Below, in pieces: positions 28,473 to 37,323 of a stretch of 64,000 nucleotides of DNA; the first letter of the stretch is position 1, and every line of letters starts with the position of its first letter. The stretch spans positions 124,001-188,000 of the forward strand of contig NZ_JAVAMP010000001.1 of assembly GCF_030730905.1 (NCBI RefSeq), read 5' to 3'. Source of the stretch: Chengkuizengella axinellae. Its GTDB lineage: Bacteria > Bacillota > Bacilli > Paenibacillales > KCTC-33759. The notes beneath the pieces were generated by a model. That model did not search any database. It was given only the letters and a program-made list of their open reading frames with translations, and was not told where the DNA came from. Position numbers and translations under genes: made by a program.

Positions 28473-28697
28473 TTGAAGGGTAGCGACGATAAAGGAAAAT
28501 TTATATTAACAAACCGTGAACGTGAAGTATTCGAATTGTTGGTTCAAGACAAAACAACTCGAGAAATTGCTAAAGAGTTATATATAAGCGAAAAAACAGT
28601 TCGGAATCATATCTCCAACGTCATGCAAAAGCTAAATGTAAAAGGTCGTTCACAGGCAGTCGTTGAATTAATAAGGCTTGGAGAGTTGAAAATATAA
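28473..28697 (+). CDS. gerE: late mother-cell sporulation regulator GerE
   Basis: A LuxR-type helix-turn-helix protein of 74 aa, the same length as Bacillus subtilis GerE. TNREREVFELLVQDKTTREI and ISEKTVRNHISNVMQKLNVK are nearly those of GerE. It acts with sigma-K to turn late spore-coat genes on or off. The TTG at 28473 follows AAGGAGGGG; a GTG at 28464 overlaps that ribosome site. Seven genes in this window share a late-sporulation-like promoter, so GerE is a natural candidate regulator for them. Confidence 0.93.
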   Translation: MKGSDDKGKFILTNREREVFELLVQDKTTREIAKELYISEKTVRNHISNVMQKLNVKGRSQAVVELIRLGELKI

Positions 28698-28818
28698 TCA
28701 TGTGTTTATTTCACATTCATTGAATACCTTCTTTGACACTTCCTGCATAGGATTGGAAAAGAAGGTTTTTGAGTGTTAAAATATAGATTCATTCAAAAAA
28801 AGTGAGGAATTGTTTTTT

Positions 28819-29550
28819 ATGCAAAATTGGTACGAGAAGAGTTTTAGTGAAGATTATTTGCTCGTGTATAAACATAGAGATTTAAAAAATGCTTATGAAG
28901 AAGTTAAAAATATGATTGGATGGCTTCAATTATCTAAAAATTCATCCGTATTTGATTTATGTTGCGGTATGGGTAGACACTCGCTGGCATTGTCTGATTT
29001 TGGATATTATGTTACAGGGATGGATTTATCTGAAGTATTGTTACATGAGGCCAAAAAGTTAGATAAGAATAAAAAAGTGACTTGGCTTCATGGAGATATG
29101 CGCGATATACCAACGGACCAGTCTTTTGATGCTGTAGTGAATTTATTTACTTCATTTGCTTATTTTGAATCTGATGATGAAAACAGCAAGGTTCTAACTG
29201 AAGTAAATCGCATTTTAAACCCAAAAGGAAAATTTATAATTGATTTCCTTAATTCAAATGTAGTAAAAGAACAATTAGTGCCTTATTCAGAACGATTTAC
29301 AGAAGGAATGAAAATTGAAGAATATCGCTCTATTGAAGAAGGTTTTGTTCAAAAACGAATTGTGATTAAGGATGGAAATCAAGAACGTACATACTTAGAA
29401 AAAGTAAAGTTGTATGATTTACCCTCTTTTGAAAACATGATATCCTTGGCTAACTTGCAGCTTGATTCTGTATATGGCAATTATGATCAATCTACTTTTG
29501 AAGAAAACTCATCTCCCCGACTTATTCTAGTTGGTCATAAAAAAGCATAA
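28819..29550 (+). CDS. class I SAM-dependent methyltransferase
   Basis: A 243 aa methyltransferase with SAM-binding motif VFDLCCGMGRHSLALSDFG, then GMDLSE and HGDMRDIP. The acceptor is unknown. The ATG at 28819 lies after GAGG; the frame extends three codons upstream. It is convergent with the next gene, the two stops being one base apart, with no clear terminator between. Confidence 0.87.
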   Translation: MQNWYEKSFSEDYLLVYKHRDLKNAYEEVKNMIGWLQLSKNSSVFDLCCGMGRHSLALSDFGYYVTGMDLSEVLLHEAKKLDKNKKVTWLHGDMRDIPTDQSFDAVVNLFTSFAYFESDDENSKVLTEVNRILNPKGKFIIDFLNSNVVKEQLVPYSERFTEGMKIEEYRSIEEGFVQKRIVIKDGNQERTYLEKVKLYDLPSFENMISLANLQLDSVYGNYDQSTFEENSSPRLILVGHKKA

Positions 29551-29551
29551 A

Positions 29552-30055
29552 TCATTCGATATCTCCGTGTTTTGAGTGTGCGATTCGACTGCTGGCAGCA
29601 GCAGCAATCGCGCCTATAATATCATCTAAAAATGTATGTATTGGCTGATCATTTTTATCGTTTAATTTTTTGAGTATACCAGGTTTTAGTTTGTCTATAT
29701 ATCCAAAATTAGTAAATCCGATACTTCCATAAACGTTAACGATAGATAAAGCTAATATTTCATCACACCCATATAACCCCTCATCATTTTCGATCATCTC
29801 CAGTAATGGAGATTCCAGCTTTTTTTGTTCTGCTAAAATATCTAACTGGATTCCAGTTAAGATCGCATTTTGCACTTCTCTTTTTTGTAAAACCTTATCC
29901 ACATTTTTTTCACATAATGCAATGGTTAAGTCCGGAAAATAGTCTTTTTGTAAAAATAAAACTAATTCAGCGATATCTTTAGTACTTACACCTCTTTTTT
30001 CTAAGCATTCCAGTGTAACCTTTGTAACTTTTTCACTATCCAACTCATATGACAT
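29552..30055 (-). CDS. phosphatidylglycerophosphatase A-like protein (YutG family)
   Basis: A 167 aa PgpA-domain protein of the Bacillus YutG type, which lacks membrane segments. GCDEILALSIVNVYGSIGFTNFGYIDKLKPG, cited by its SIVNVYGSIGFTNFGYIDK core, is nearly invariant in the family. PgpA-type enzymes dephosphorylate phosphatidylglycerol phosphate, but activity of the YutG group is less certain. The N-terminal 50 residues have a helical region found in this group. Transcribed alone. Confidence 0.85.
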   Translation of the reverse strand: MSYELDSEKVTKVTLECLEKRGVSTKDIAELVLFLQKDYFPDLTIALCEKNVDKVLQKREVQNAILTGIQLDILAEQKKLESPLLEMIENDEGLYGCDEILALSIVNVYGSIGFTNFGYIDKLKPGILKKLNDKNDQPIHTFLDDIIGAIAAAASSRIAHSKHGDIE

Positions 30056-30233
30056 GTGTTTCTATTCCTCCAAATATGAAATGTATACCTGTTATTGTAG
30101 TCAAATTGTTCTAGAAATATCACATGTTGGAATAATTAAATTTTTCAAACTGAAATTTGGACAAAATGAAGTATAAATTATAACAAAGCTCGTATACATA
30201 GTAGTACAAAACCTAGATGGGGAGGAAAAGTAC

Positions 30234-31256
30234 ATGAATCATTACAAATGGATTAAGCAGGTAACCTTAGTGTCACTCCTGATGTTACTAGCATTTACAG
30301 CAGGGTGTTCATTATGGGAAGATGCAGGGGAAAGCAATTTGATTGACCCGCCTCCTGAAGATATAATGGCAAGCCTTGAACTCGATGGCGATCAATCGTT
30401 TAGTGAAGAAGGGGAAATTGAGAACGTATCTATGTCTTTATATTTTAAAGATCAGAATGGATTTGTGGTACCAGTGACAATGAATGTACCTCTAGTTGAG
30501 GGCATTGCAAAACAAAAGTTAAGACACATGGTGAATGATGGACCTATAATGGAAAAGCTCCCATATGAATTTACTCCATTACTTCCTAGCGGTACAGAAA
30601 TATTAGGTTTGAATATTGAAAATCAACTGGCAATTGTTGATTTCTCTGAGGAATTTCTAACATATGATATGAATGATGAACGTAAGGTTTTGGAGGCAGT
30701 TACTTGGGCTTTAACCGACTTTCCAACAGTAGATAACGTAGTTATCAATGTAAATGGAGAGACATTAACAAAAATGCCTGCTCAATATTTTCCACTTGAT
30801 GAACCTTTGTCTAGAGAGATGGGGATAAATATTGAACAATCAGAAGGAGTACCATTAAGTCAAACAACTCCAGTCACATTATACTTTTTAGATCAGACTA
30901 ATGATTCACAAAGCTATTTTGTGCCTGTTACAAGGCTGATTCAAATCCCTGATGATATTGTAGAAGCAACGATGAAAGAATTAATTAAAGGGCCATATGG
31001 ACCTTCAGGATTACATTCAGTGATGATTCCATCAGTTGAAGTTTTAAATACTGATCTATCTGAGGACCTAATTACGTTGAATTTAAGTGATCATATTTTA
31101 GGCTTAGATGAGATGGTACCAGAAGAAAGTTTACAGTCCATTATTTTATCATTAACGGAGAACACGGATGCAACCAAATTTCAATTTTTAATTAATAATC
31201 AGAGTTATGATTCACCTGTAACAAAATCAACTCAAATGAATGTATTTGAAATGTAA
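30234..31256 (+). CDS. gerM: spore germination lipoprotein GerM
   Basis: A 340 aa lipoprotein (lipobox TAGC after a hydrophobic signal peptide) with two GerM (GERMN) domains at about 65-190 and 210-335, each with the beta pattern SLYFKDQNGFVVPV / TLYFLDQTNDSQSYFVPV. GerM is needed for normal sporulation and cortex/peptidoglycan steps. The order gerM-rph-XTPase is conserved in Bacilli. GGGGAGG precedes the ATG. Confidence 0.93.
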   Translation: MNHYKWIKQVTLVSLLMLLAFTAGCSLWEDAGESNLIDPPPEDIMASLELDGDQSFSEEGEIENVSMSLYFKDQNGFVVPVTMNVPLVEGIAKQKLRHMVNDGPIMEKLPYEFTPLLPSGTEILGLNIENQLAIVDFSEEFLTYDMNDERKVLEAVTWALTDFPTVDNVVINVNGETLTKMPAQYFPLDEPLSREMGINIEQSEGVPLSQTTPVTLYFLDQTNDSQSYFVPVTRLIQIPDDIVEATMKELIKGPYGPSGLHSVMIPSVEVLNTDLSEDLITLNLSDHILGLDEMVPEESLQSIILSLTENTDATKFQFLINNQSYDSPVTKSTQMNVFEM

Positions 31257-31263
31257 AAATTTC

Positions 31264-31320
31264 ACCCCAAAAAGTGAAGAAAAGCTATGTAGATTAGTCC
31301 GAATACTTTTCGGGGACCCC
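31264..31320. repeat. 57-bp repeat with CCC(A)AAAAAGT / ACTTTTCGGGG ends
   Basis: ACCCCAAAAAGTGAAGAAA at one end and AATACTTTTCGGGGACCCC at the other form an imperfect inverted repeat. Two related units lie inside the element at 58255-58522 (near 58309 and 58418). Confidence 0.6.
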
Positions 31321-31370
31321 GTGATCTTATGAAAACAATAAAAGTGAAACCAAGAGATTATGTGGAAACT

Positions 31371-31413
31371 TTAACCGTCAATATGAATGTCATTTGGCGG
31401 TTTCATTTTTTTT
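31371..31413 (+). terminator. terminator between gerM and rph
   Basis: TTAACCGTCAA pairs with TTTGGCGGTTT and is followed by a long T-run. Confidence 0.7.
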
Positions 31414-31529
31414 TAAACCATCTTCAATCATTATGGGTTTAAGTTAACTCAATGTTTTGGTAAAATGAGGTGTATTCTAAATATAAAATTGCATACGATA
31501 AGTTCATAACGATATTAGGGGGAACTAAA

Positions 31530-32267
31530 TTGAGAATAGATGGTAGAGCAAATAATGGATTAAGACCTATTAAAATTACAACAGACTTTAATAAATATGC
31601 TGAAGGATCTGTATTAATTGAGTTTGGTGATACAAAGGTAATTTGTACAGCAAGCATTGAAGATAGAGTTCCTCCTTTTTTAAAAGGGCAAGGTAAAGGT
31701 TGGATCAATGCTGAATATTCCATGCTTCCTAGAGCCACACAAACCCGAAATCAACGCGAAGCATCAAAAGGGAAGTTAAGTGGAAGAACGATGGAGATTC
31801 AACGTTTAATCGGTCGTTCACTTCGTTCAGTTGTTAATTTGAAAGCGTTAGGAGAAAGAACCATCACTTTAGATTGCGATGTAATCCAAGCAGATGGAGG
31901 AACAAGAACAACTTCTATTTCGGGTGCTTTTGTCGCAACTGCACTTGCAATTAACAAGTTTTTCAAAGGAAAACAGCTTCCACAATTTCCTCTTACAGAT
32001 TATTTAGCATCTGTAAGTGTAGGTATTGTCAATGAAAAGCCTCTTTTGGATTTAAATTATAAAGAAGATTCCACAGCAAAAGTAGATATGAATGTAGTTA
32101 TGACAGGCCAGGGTAAATTTGTAGAGGTGCAAGGTACTGGTGAGGATTCACCATTTTCTAAATCAGAATTTACAGAGTTGGTTGATCTAGCTGAGTCTGG
32201 AATTCAAACGATTATTCAGCTTCAAAAGGATGCCTTAGGTGATGTAAGCAAGAAAATAGGAGTTTAA
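31530..32267 (+). CDS. rph: ribonuclease PH
   Basis: Phosphorolytic 3'-5' exoribonuclease that trims tRNA precursors, active as a hexamer. The TTG start at 31530, after AGGGGGA, gives 245 aa, the usual length; the protein begins [32 protein letters not shown] and [19 protein letters not shown] are family signatures. An upstream in-frame extension to 31470 has no support. The XTPase gene follows after 5 bp. Confidence 0.95.
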   Translation: MRIDGRANNGLRPIKITTDFNKYAEGSVLIEFGDTKVICTASIEDRVPPFLKGQGKGWINAEYSMLPRATQTRNQREASKGKLSGRTMEIQRLIGRSLRSVVNLKALGERTITLDCDVIQADGGTRTTSISGAFVATALAINKFFKGKQLPQFPLTDYLASVSVGIVNEKPLLDLNYKEDSTAKVDMNVVMTGQGKFVEVQGTGEDSPFSKSEFTELVDLAESGIQTIIQLQKDALGDVSKKIGV

Positions 32268-32272
32268 ATGAA

Positions 32273-32899
32273 ATGATCAATGATGAAATTGTAATTGTAG
32301 CTACTAAAAATCAAGGAAAAGTAAAAGAGTTTGCGAGGTTGTTAGAAAAATTAAATAAACAGGTTCGCAGCTTGGCCGATGTTGAACATGTTCCAGATAT
32401 AGTTGAGGATGCTAACACATTTATTGAAAATGCAGAAAAAAAAGCAAGCATTATAGCAAAACATTTAAACACCACCGTCATTGCAGATGATTCAGGTTTA
32501 TGTGTTGATGAATTAAACGGGGCTCCTGGTATTTATTCTGCAAGATATGCTGGTGAACATGGAAATGATAGTTTGAACAATAAAAAATTGCTTGCGGAAC
32601 TGAATAAACTAAGTCTTGAACCTAATCAAAATGGCTGTTTAAGCAAAGCACAGTTTCAATGTGCTTTGGCGCTTGTTAACCCTGCTTCTGATGAAGTAAT
32701 TAGAGTTGAAGCTTCCTGTGAAGGATGGATTACGAATCAACCAAGAGGTGAACACGGATTTGGTTATGATCCATTATTTTATTTACCGCAATATGAAAAA
32801 ACGATGGCTGAATTAGATATAGAGGAGAAAAATAAAATTAGTCATCGCGCAAATGCTTTAAAAGAATTATATAAAGTATTAAACTCCAACAATGGGTGA
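32273..32899 (+). CDS. XTP/dITP diphosphatase (HAM1/RdgB family)
   Basis: Removes non-canonical purine nucleotides such as XTP and dITP. Typical features are IVATKNQGKVKEF at the N-terminus, VIADDSGLCVDELNGAPGIYSARYAG in the middle (cited by ADDSGLCVDELNGAPG) and GFGYDPLFYLP near the C-terminus. 208 aa is normal. It is co-transcribed with rph (Bacillus rph-ysnA order). A strong terminator follows. Confidence 0.94.
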   Translation: MINDEIVIVATKNQGKVKEFARLLEKLNKQVRSLADVEHVPDIVEDANTFIENAEKKASIIAKHLNTTVIADDSGLCVDELNGAPGIYSARYAGEHGNDSLNNKKLLAELNKLSLEPNQNGCLSKAQFQCALALVNPASDEVIRVEASCEGWITNQPRGEHGFGYDPLFYLPQYEKTMAELDIEEKNKISHRANALKELYKVLNSNNG

Positions 32900-32939
32900 A
32901 ATGAATCTCCTTGTTAAACTTTCTTTGTTTAAACAAAAT

Positions 32940-32973
32940 AAAAGGATCGTACTTAAAAGTACGATCCTTTTTC
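32940..32973. terminator. terminator after rph-XTPase
   Basis: AAAAGGATCGTACTT and AAGTACGATCCTTTTT form a perfect stem followed by CTTTTC. Confidence 0.88.
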
Positions 32974-33054
32974 TTTTCATTTAATTTGAATTTTTAGGTA
33001 CATAGTTCGATTTTTTAAGATATTTTTTAGTTTTGTTTTAAAAATTTTTAAATT

Positions 33055-33082
33055 TTGAGTTGTATACTTTTAAGTGTATAAA
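33055..33082 (+). promoter_or_regulatory. sigma-A-like promoter
   Basis: TTGAGT, 16 bases, TATAAA, 41 bp before the start codon of the next gene. The spacer holds an inverted repeat (TATACTTTTAAGTGTATA) that could be an operator. Confidence 0.5.
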
Positions 33083-33123
33083 AGAACTTTGTTTTAACAA
33101 TTAGGAAAAAGGAGAGAGGAAAT

Positions 33124-34053
33124 ATGAAAGCAAAAAAAATAGCAGCAACAATTGGGTTATCTACACTATTAATTGGAGGTTTATTGTATGGTACATTGTC
33201 AAATTCAAGTAATGCTCATTCATTATCAGTAAATAATCCATCATCCCAATTAATTGACGCTAAGCAAGAAGTGTCAGAGGATTTACTAGCGACAGTCGAG
33301 GTTACAAGAAATACACCTGATTTAATGGAAGTGAAAACAACCCAGAATAATAGTGTATATACGACTCAATTTAAATTAGTTGAGGCTCATACGTATACCC
33401 TCATTAGTACTAATATGTGGTCTGATGGTGAGGAAGATTACGGGAGTGCAATAGTAGAACTGTCACCTGATTTCGAAATAGAAGAGTATGCTTCATTGTT
33501 GAAAGATACTTATGATGCCATTTATGAAATCGATCATTCTGTAAGAGTACTAGGTGATGAATATTTTAAAACAGAAAAATATATAGAGGATCTGAAAAGA
33601 AATGATGAAACAAATCAAGCCTTTTTTATTTATAAAAGTGAACATATGACTAGTAATGTGTCAGAGGATTTACTAGCGACAGTAGAGGTAACAAGTAATA
33701 CGCCTGATTTAATAGAAGTAAGAACAATTCAAAATAAAAGTGAATATACTAGTCAATTTAAGCTAATGGAGGATCAAACTTATACTCTCTTTAATACTAA
33801 TGTTTGGAGTGATGGAGAAGTAGAAGAAAGTGAAGGTGTAAAAGTAGAATTATCACCAAACTTTGATGTATATGAATATGCGGGATTGTTGCAAAATACT
33901 TATGATGCCATTTACGAAATCGATCATTCTGTCAGAGTATTAGGAGATAAATATTTTGAAACTGAAAAACATGAAATTGATTTAAAAAATAATGATGAAA
34001 CAAATCAATCGTTTATCAAGTATAAAACAGAACATATCAACTTGGTTGATTAA
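33124..34053 (+). CDS. secreted protein of unknown function with internal duplication
   Basis: A 309 aa exported protein: basic start MKAKKIAATIG, then a hydrophobic segment (about 10-27) that is a signal peptide or membrane anchor. The rest consists of two repeats of about 125 residues (about 50-178 and 180-308). Each begins VSEDLLATVEVT and contains NTPDL, QFKL, WSDGE, ELSP, YDAIYEIDHSVRVLGD and NDETNQ. Much of the DNA of the two halves is also alike, so the duplication is fairly recent. No known family recognised. A normal vegetative-type promoter precedes it. Alternatives: cell-surface or secreted binding protein. Confidence 0.75.
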   Translation: MKAKKIAATIGLSTLLIGGLLYGTLSNSSNAHSLSVNNPSSQLIDAKQEVSEDLLATVEVTRNTPDLMEVKTTQNNSVYTTQFKLVEAHTYTLISTNMWSDGEEDYGSAIVELSPDFEIEEYASLLKDTYDAIYEIDHSVRVLGDEYFKTEKYIEDLKRNDETNQAFFIYKSEHMTSNVSEDLLATVEVTSNTPDLIEVRTIQNKSEYTSQFKLMEDQTYTLFNTNVWSDGEVEESEGVKVELSPNFDVYEYAGLLQNTYDAIYEIDHSVRVLGDKYFETEKHEIDLKNNDETNQSFIKYKTEHINLVD

Positions 34054-34131
34054 ATCTAATAAAGAACGCCAAGTTCAAGATTCAGATGAAGTTCCATAAG
34101 CAAGAGCACAATTTCAAGGTATTGTACTCAC

Positions 34132-34165
34132 GTCCAGTCAAAACCTAATTTTAACTCATATAATA
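34132..34165 (+). promoter_or_regulatory. shared late-sporulation-like promoter, copy 1
   Basis: GTCCA at 34132, 20 bases, CATATAATA at 34157. The CATANNNTA box fits sigma-E/sigma-K -10 regions. ACGTCCAGTCAAAA is identical to the same region of the copies at 53220 and 53935. Confidence 0.7.
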
Positions 34166-34198
34166 CACTATTAAAAATCTTGCAAGAAGGTGAAATTA

Positions 34199-34750
34199 AT
34201 GGGTGTATTTAATGATTCCATATGTAATTGCTGTGTTTGCCCAATGCAATCAGTTTTGAAGCAGTTTGAAGGGCAAAGTTTGATAGGTCTAGCTACTACT
34301 AATAACACTTTTTTTGATTTAGTAAATGGCATTCAGGTAGTAAGTGTAGATGAATTTGTTGTTTCTACCTCAATAGGAGATTTTCCTATTTGTCAGTTTT
34401 CAGGTTTTGTATATGATTCAGTTGCAGTCCCTATTGAAATTAAATTACAACCAATTAAAAAGAACAAAGGGGAATGCGCTTGTTGTGAGGATCCTATAAC
34501 AAATGTACTAAAATCGTTTGAAGGAGAGGTCGCATTTGTAGAAGGTATTACTGGTGGTGGTGCATTTCAACCAGCAGGAGATACATTAATTGAACAAGTA
34601 GGTGAAGGGATTTTTACTATTAGATCAATTGATCCACTTTTTCCTACTATTTTAGGAGCAGGTTCTAGTTGTGTAATAACTAGGGTTGGACCACCGATGG
34701 GGAGCAATTTAAATCAGTCTACATTTTTCTGGTCATTAAATAAAAATTAA
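34199..34750 (+). CDS. cysteine-rich two-module protein, family member 1 (putative spore-coat/exosporium)
   Basis: A 183 aa protein, no signal peptide. Module one begins CNCCVCPMQSVLKQFEG, and module two GECACCEDPITNVLKSFEG; the two are alike, suggesting an ancient internal duplication. A third conserved spot is SSCVITRVG near the end. Five such genes are in this window. The family is not one I can name; the cysteine clusters and no export signal are reminiscent of CotY/CotZ-type coat proteins, but sequence similarity is not evident. The ATG at 34199 lies after AAGAAGGTG. Promoter type suggests late mother-cell expression. It converges on asnO. Confidence 0.72.
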   Translation: MGVFNDSICNCCVCPMQSVLKQFEGQSLIGLATTNNTFFDLVNGIQVVSVDEFVVSTSIGDFPICQFSGFVYDSVAVPIEIKLQPIKKNKGECACCEDPITNVLKSFEGEVAFVEGITGGGAFQPAGDTLIEQVGEGIFTIRSIDPLFPTILGAGSSCVITRVGPPMGSNLNQSTFFWSLNKN

Positions 34751-34776
34751 CTTCCTTGTTTATTTAGTTAATTATC

Positions 34777-34814
34777 CAGTGGGGGATGCCATTGATGCCA
34801 TAGAACCCCCACTG
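34777..34814. terminator. bidirectional terminator
   Basis: CAGTGGGGG and CCCCCACTG arms with about 20 nt between, located between convergent genes. Confidence 0.75.
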
Positions 34815-34823
34815 AAAAATGGT

Positions 34824-36668
34824 TTATTTTATACTTATGTTATATTTTCGAAGCCAAAAATCTACTTGAGCTAAATAAGCAAACAGTTGTGGTCCAGACA
34901 TTAACTGGCCAAACCAAGGGAAATGATATGATTTCACATCTGAATTGGCAATTTCTTTTATTTTATTAACATTAATTAGTGATTGCAATGGGGAGGAGGA
35001 ATCATCAAGAATTTCCAAGATCCACATTTTAACGGCCTCTGTATAATTCGGATTATGGGTTTTTGGATATGGGCTTTTTTTACGCTGAATAACATCCTCT
35101 GGTAATATACCTTTCAATGCTTTTCTTAAGATACCTTTTTCACGATCTCCTGCTGTTTTAATTTCCCAGGGAATATTCCACACATATTCGATTAATCGAT
35201 GGTCACAGTAAGGAACACGGACTTCAAGACCGACCCGCATACTCATTCGATCTTTTCGATCCAATAAAGTTGGCATAAATCGTGTAATGTTTAAATAAGA
35301 CATTTGTCTCATTTTTCTTTGCTCAGCAGTTTCACCTTTTAAATGTGGTACTTCCGAAATAGCTTGTGCATATCGATCTTCTACATACTGTTCTGGACGA
35401 ATCCATTCCTTTAATTCATCAGATAAAATTTCAAGTCTTTTATTCAATGTAAGAGACCACGGGAAAGTACTTGCACTTAAAGAATCTTCTCTATGAAACC
35501 ATGGATAACCTCCAAAGATCTCATCGGCAGCTTCACCAGATATAGCGACTGTGGCCTGTTTCTTAATTTCACGGCAAAATAAAAAGAGGGAGCCATCTAC
35601 ATCCGCCATCCCTGGGGTGTCACGTGCATCCACAACATCTTTTAAGGACTCAACTAACTCTGGCGTATCAAACTGTATGTTTTGATGATTGGTGTTTAAA
35701 AATCCACTCATTCGCCTAATCCAAGGCTGATCTGAGTTAGGTTGGAAATCATTTTCCTTAAAGTGAATATCGTTGTCTACATAATCAACAGAGAAAGTAT
35801 TCACCGTTCCTTGCTTTGTTTGATTATAATAATTTACTGCAATGGCTGTTAGGGCGCTTGAATCTAATCCACCAGATAATAATGTACAGACTGGCACATC
35901 TGAGATTAACTGTCTCTCAACAGTGTCGATTAATAATTCCCTAATTGTTTGCGCTGTTTGATCTACATCTTCTTCATGAGGGTGAGATTCCAATTTCCAA
36001 TATGGATATTTTTTAAGTCCGTTTTTATTTAATTCTAAACAATATCCTGGTTTTAATTCCTCCATATTTTTATAAATGCCATGTCCTGGTGTTCGAGCTG
36101 GTCCAATGGCAAAAATCTCTGCTAAACCTTCTGCTCCAATTTCAGGTTTGAATGAAGGATTTTCCAGTATAGCTTTAGGTTCTGATCCAAACAAAAAGCT
36201 GTCGTTTTGATATGAGAAAAATAAAGGTTTTACACCTACTCTATCCCTTGCTATAAATAATTTTTCTTCTAAATCATTCCAAACTGCAAAGGCAAAAATT
36301 CCGTTTAAACGATCTACACATTTTGTTCCCCACTCGACGTATGAGATCAACAAAACCTCTGTATCACAAGTGGTTTGAAAGGTATGCCCACGATTGATAA
36401 GATCTTCTTTAAGTTCAAGTGCATTATAAAGTTCACCATTATATACAATGACAAAGGTTTGATAATCATATTTACGCCACATAGGCTGTGCACCATTTTC
36501 TGGGTCAATTACACTTAAGCGACGATGACCAAGAGAGCAATGAGGTGACATCCAAGTTCCAGAAGCATCAGGTCCACGTGGAGCCAGTGTTTTTGTCATG
36601 TCTTCTAGAACAGTTGGATATTTTGTTAAATCATCATTCCAATGAATCCATCCTGTTATTCCACACAT
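34824..36668 (-). CDS. asnO: asparagine synthase (glutamine-hydrolysing), AsnO type
   Basis: Makes asparagine from aspartate, glutamine and ATP. 614 aa. N-terminal glutaminase with catalytic Cys2 (MCGITGWIHW), RGPDASGTW and YNGELYN; C-terminal synthase with ATP motif LLSGGLDSSAL. The length and N-terminus match AsnO of Bacillus subtilis, the sporulation-linked paralog, better than AsnB. GAGAGGAAGG precedes the ATG. A 30-bp near-palindrome lies 32 bp upstream. It is flanked by two genes of the cysteine-rich sporulation-like family. Confidence 0.9.
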   Translation of the reverse strand: MCGITGWIHWNDDLTKYPTVLEDMTKTLAPRGPDASGTWMSPHCSLGHRRLSVIDPENGAQPMWRKYDYQTFVIVYNGELYNALELKEDLINRGHTFQTTCDTEVLLISYVEWGTKCVDRLNGIFAFAVWNDLEEKLFIARDRVGVKPLFFSYQNDSFLFGSEPKAILENPSFKPEIGAEGLAEIFAIGPARTPGHGIYKNMEELKPGYCLELNKNGLKKYPYWKLESHPHEEDVDQTAQTIRELLIDTVERQLISDVPVCTLLSGGLDSSALTAIAVNYYNQTKQGTVNTFSVDYVDNDIHFKENDFQPNSDQPWIRRMSGFLNTNHQNIQFDTPELVESLKDVVDARDTPGMADVDGSLFLFCREIKKQATVAISGEAADEIFGGYPWFHREDSLSASTFPWSLTLNKRLEILSDELKEWIRPEQYVEDRYAQAISEVPHLKGETAEQRKMRQMSYLNITRFMPTLLDRKDRMSMRVGLEVRVPYCDHRLIEYVWNIPWEIKTAGDREKGILRKALKGILPEDVIQRKKSPYPKTHNPNYTEAVKMWILEILDDSSSPLQSLINVNKIKEIANSDVKSYHFPWFGQLMSGPQLFAYLAQVDFWLRKYNISIK

Positions 36669-36699
36669 AAGGTTTCCTTCCTCTCTATGAAGTCATAAT

Positions 36700-36729
36700 G
36701 GTGATATTTATACTTATAAAATAATCACC
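36700..36729 (-). promoter_or_regulatory. near-palindrome upstream of asnO
   Basis: GGTGATATTTATA and TATAAAATAATCACC arms, 30 bp in all, in the asnO promoter region. It could be an operator; no known consensus matched. Confidence 0.4.
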
Positions 36730-36852
36730 ACGATGTTAAAACATATGCGATAAGGACATTGAAAATGTTAATGTACGACTTTGATGAATGGAAGTAATTT
36801 TATCAGGAGATACTGACATTGGGATGGAATCAGTACGAAGGGAGAAATCAAT

Positions 36853-37161
36853 ATGTATTCTGTTGCTTCGGTTGAAGATTTACGAAAAGTGGAGCAGAAT
36901 GGAAATCCATGTATGCAAGCGATTATTAAATTAGAAGGACAAGAGCATCCTTATGCTGTATTATTTCAAAAATCTTCAGAGGGTGCTTATGAAGTGTTGA
37001 ACTTGTATCGAAATGAAGCGGATTATAAAGTAGATTGGTATGATAATAGTTTACATCAAGCCTATGTGAATGTAGCAGATCAGAAACAGCATTTATTTCA
37101 AAATAGGGAAGAAGAAAATCAGTTTGTTGAGCAGATATTAAACTTTCAAAATAAAGGATAA
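36853..37161 (+). CDS. small protein of unknown function
   Basis: A 102 aa soluble protein starting MYSVASVEDLRKVEQ, no signal peptide or membrane segment, mixed alpha/beta character, acidic C-terminal helix (REEENQFVEQIL). No family recognised. GGGAGAAATCAAT precedes the ATG. It is divergent from asnO and ends at a hairpin terminator. Confidence 0.7.
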   Translation: MYSVASVEDLRKVEQNGNPCMQAIIKLEGQEHPYAVLFQKSSEGAYEVLNLYRNEADYKVDWYDNSLHQAYVNVADQKQHLFQNREEENQFVEQILNFQNKG

Positions 37162-37163
37162 AG

Positions 37164-37202
37164 AAAACCTCTGATTCAGTGTTTATGGGATTGGAGGTTT
37201 TT
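37164..37202 (+). terminator. intrinsic terminator
   Basis: AAAACCTC and GAGGTTTTT arms, directly after the stop codon of the small gene. Confidence 0.7.
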
Positions 37203-37323
37203 AACTCACATGAAAATAGAAGGCAGGCAAAGATCAACCACATAGTTGTAACCAAGGTCTTATTTTAGATTTTTTTTGTTATTATTTTATAAAAACAAGG
37301 GGAACCGGTTTTTTTTTTAGAAA

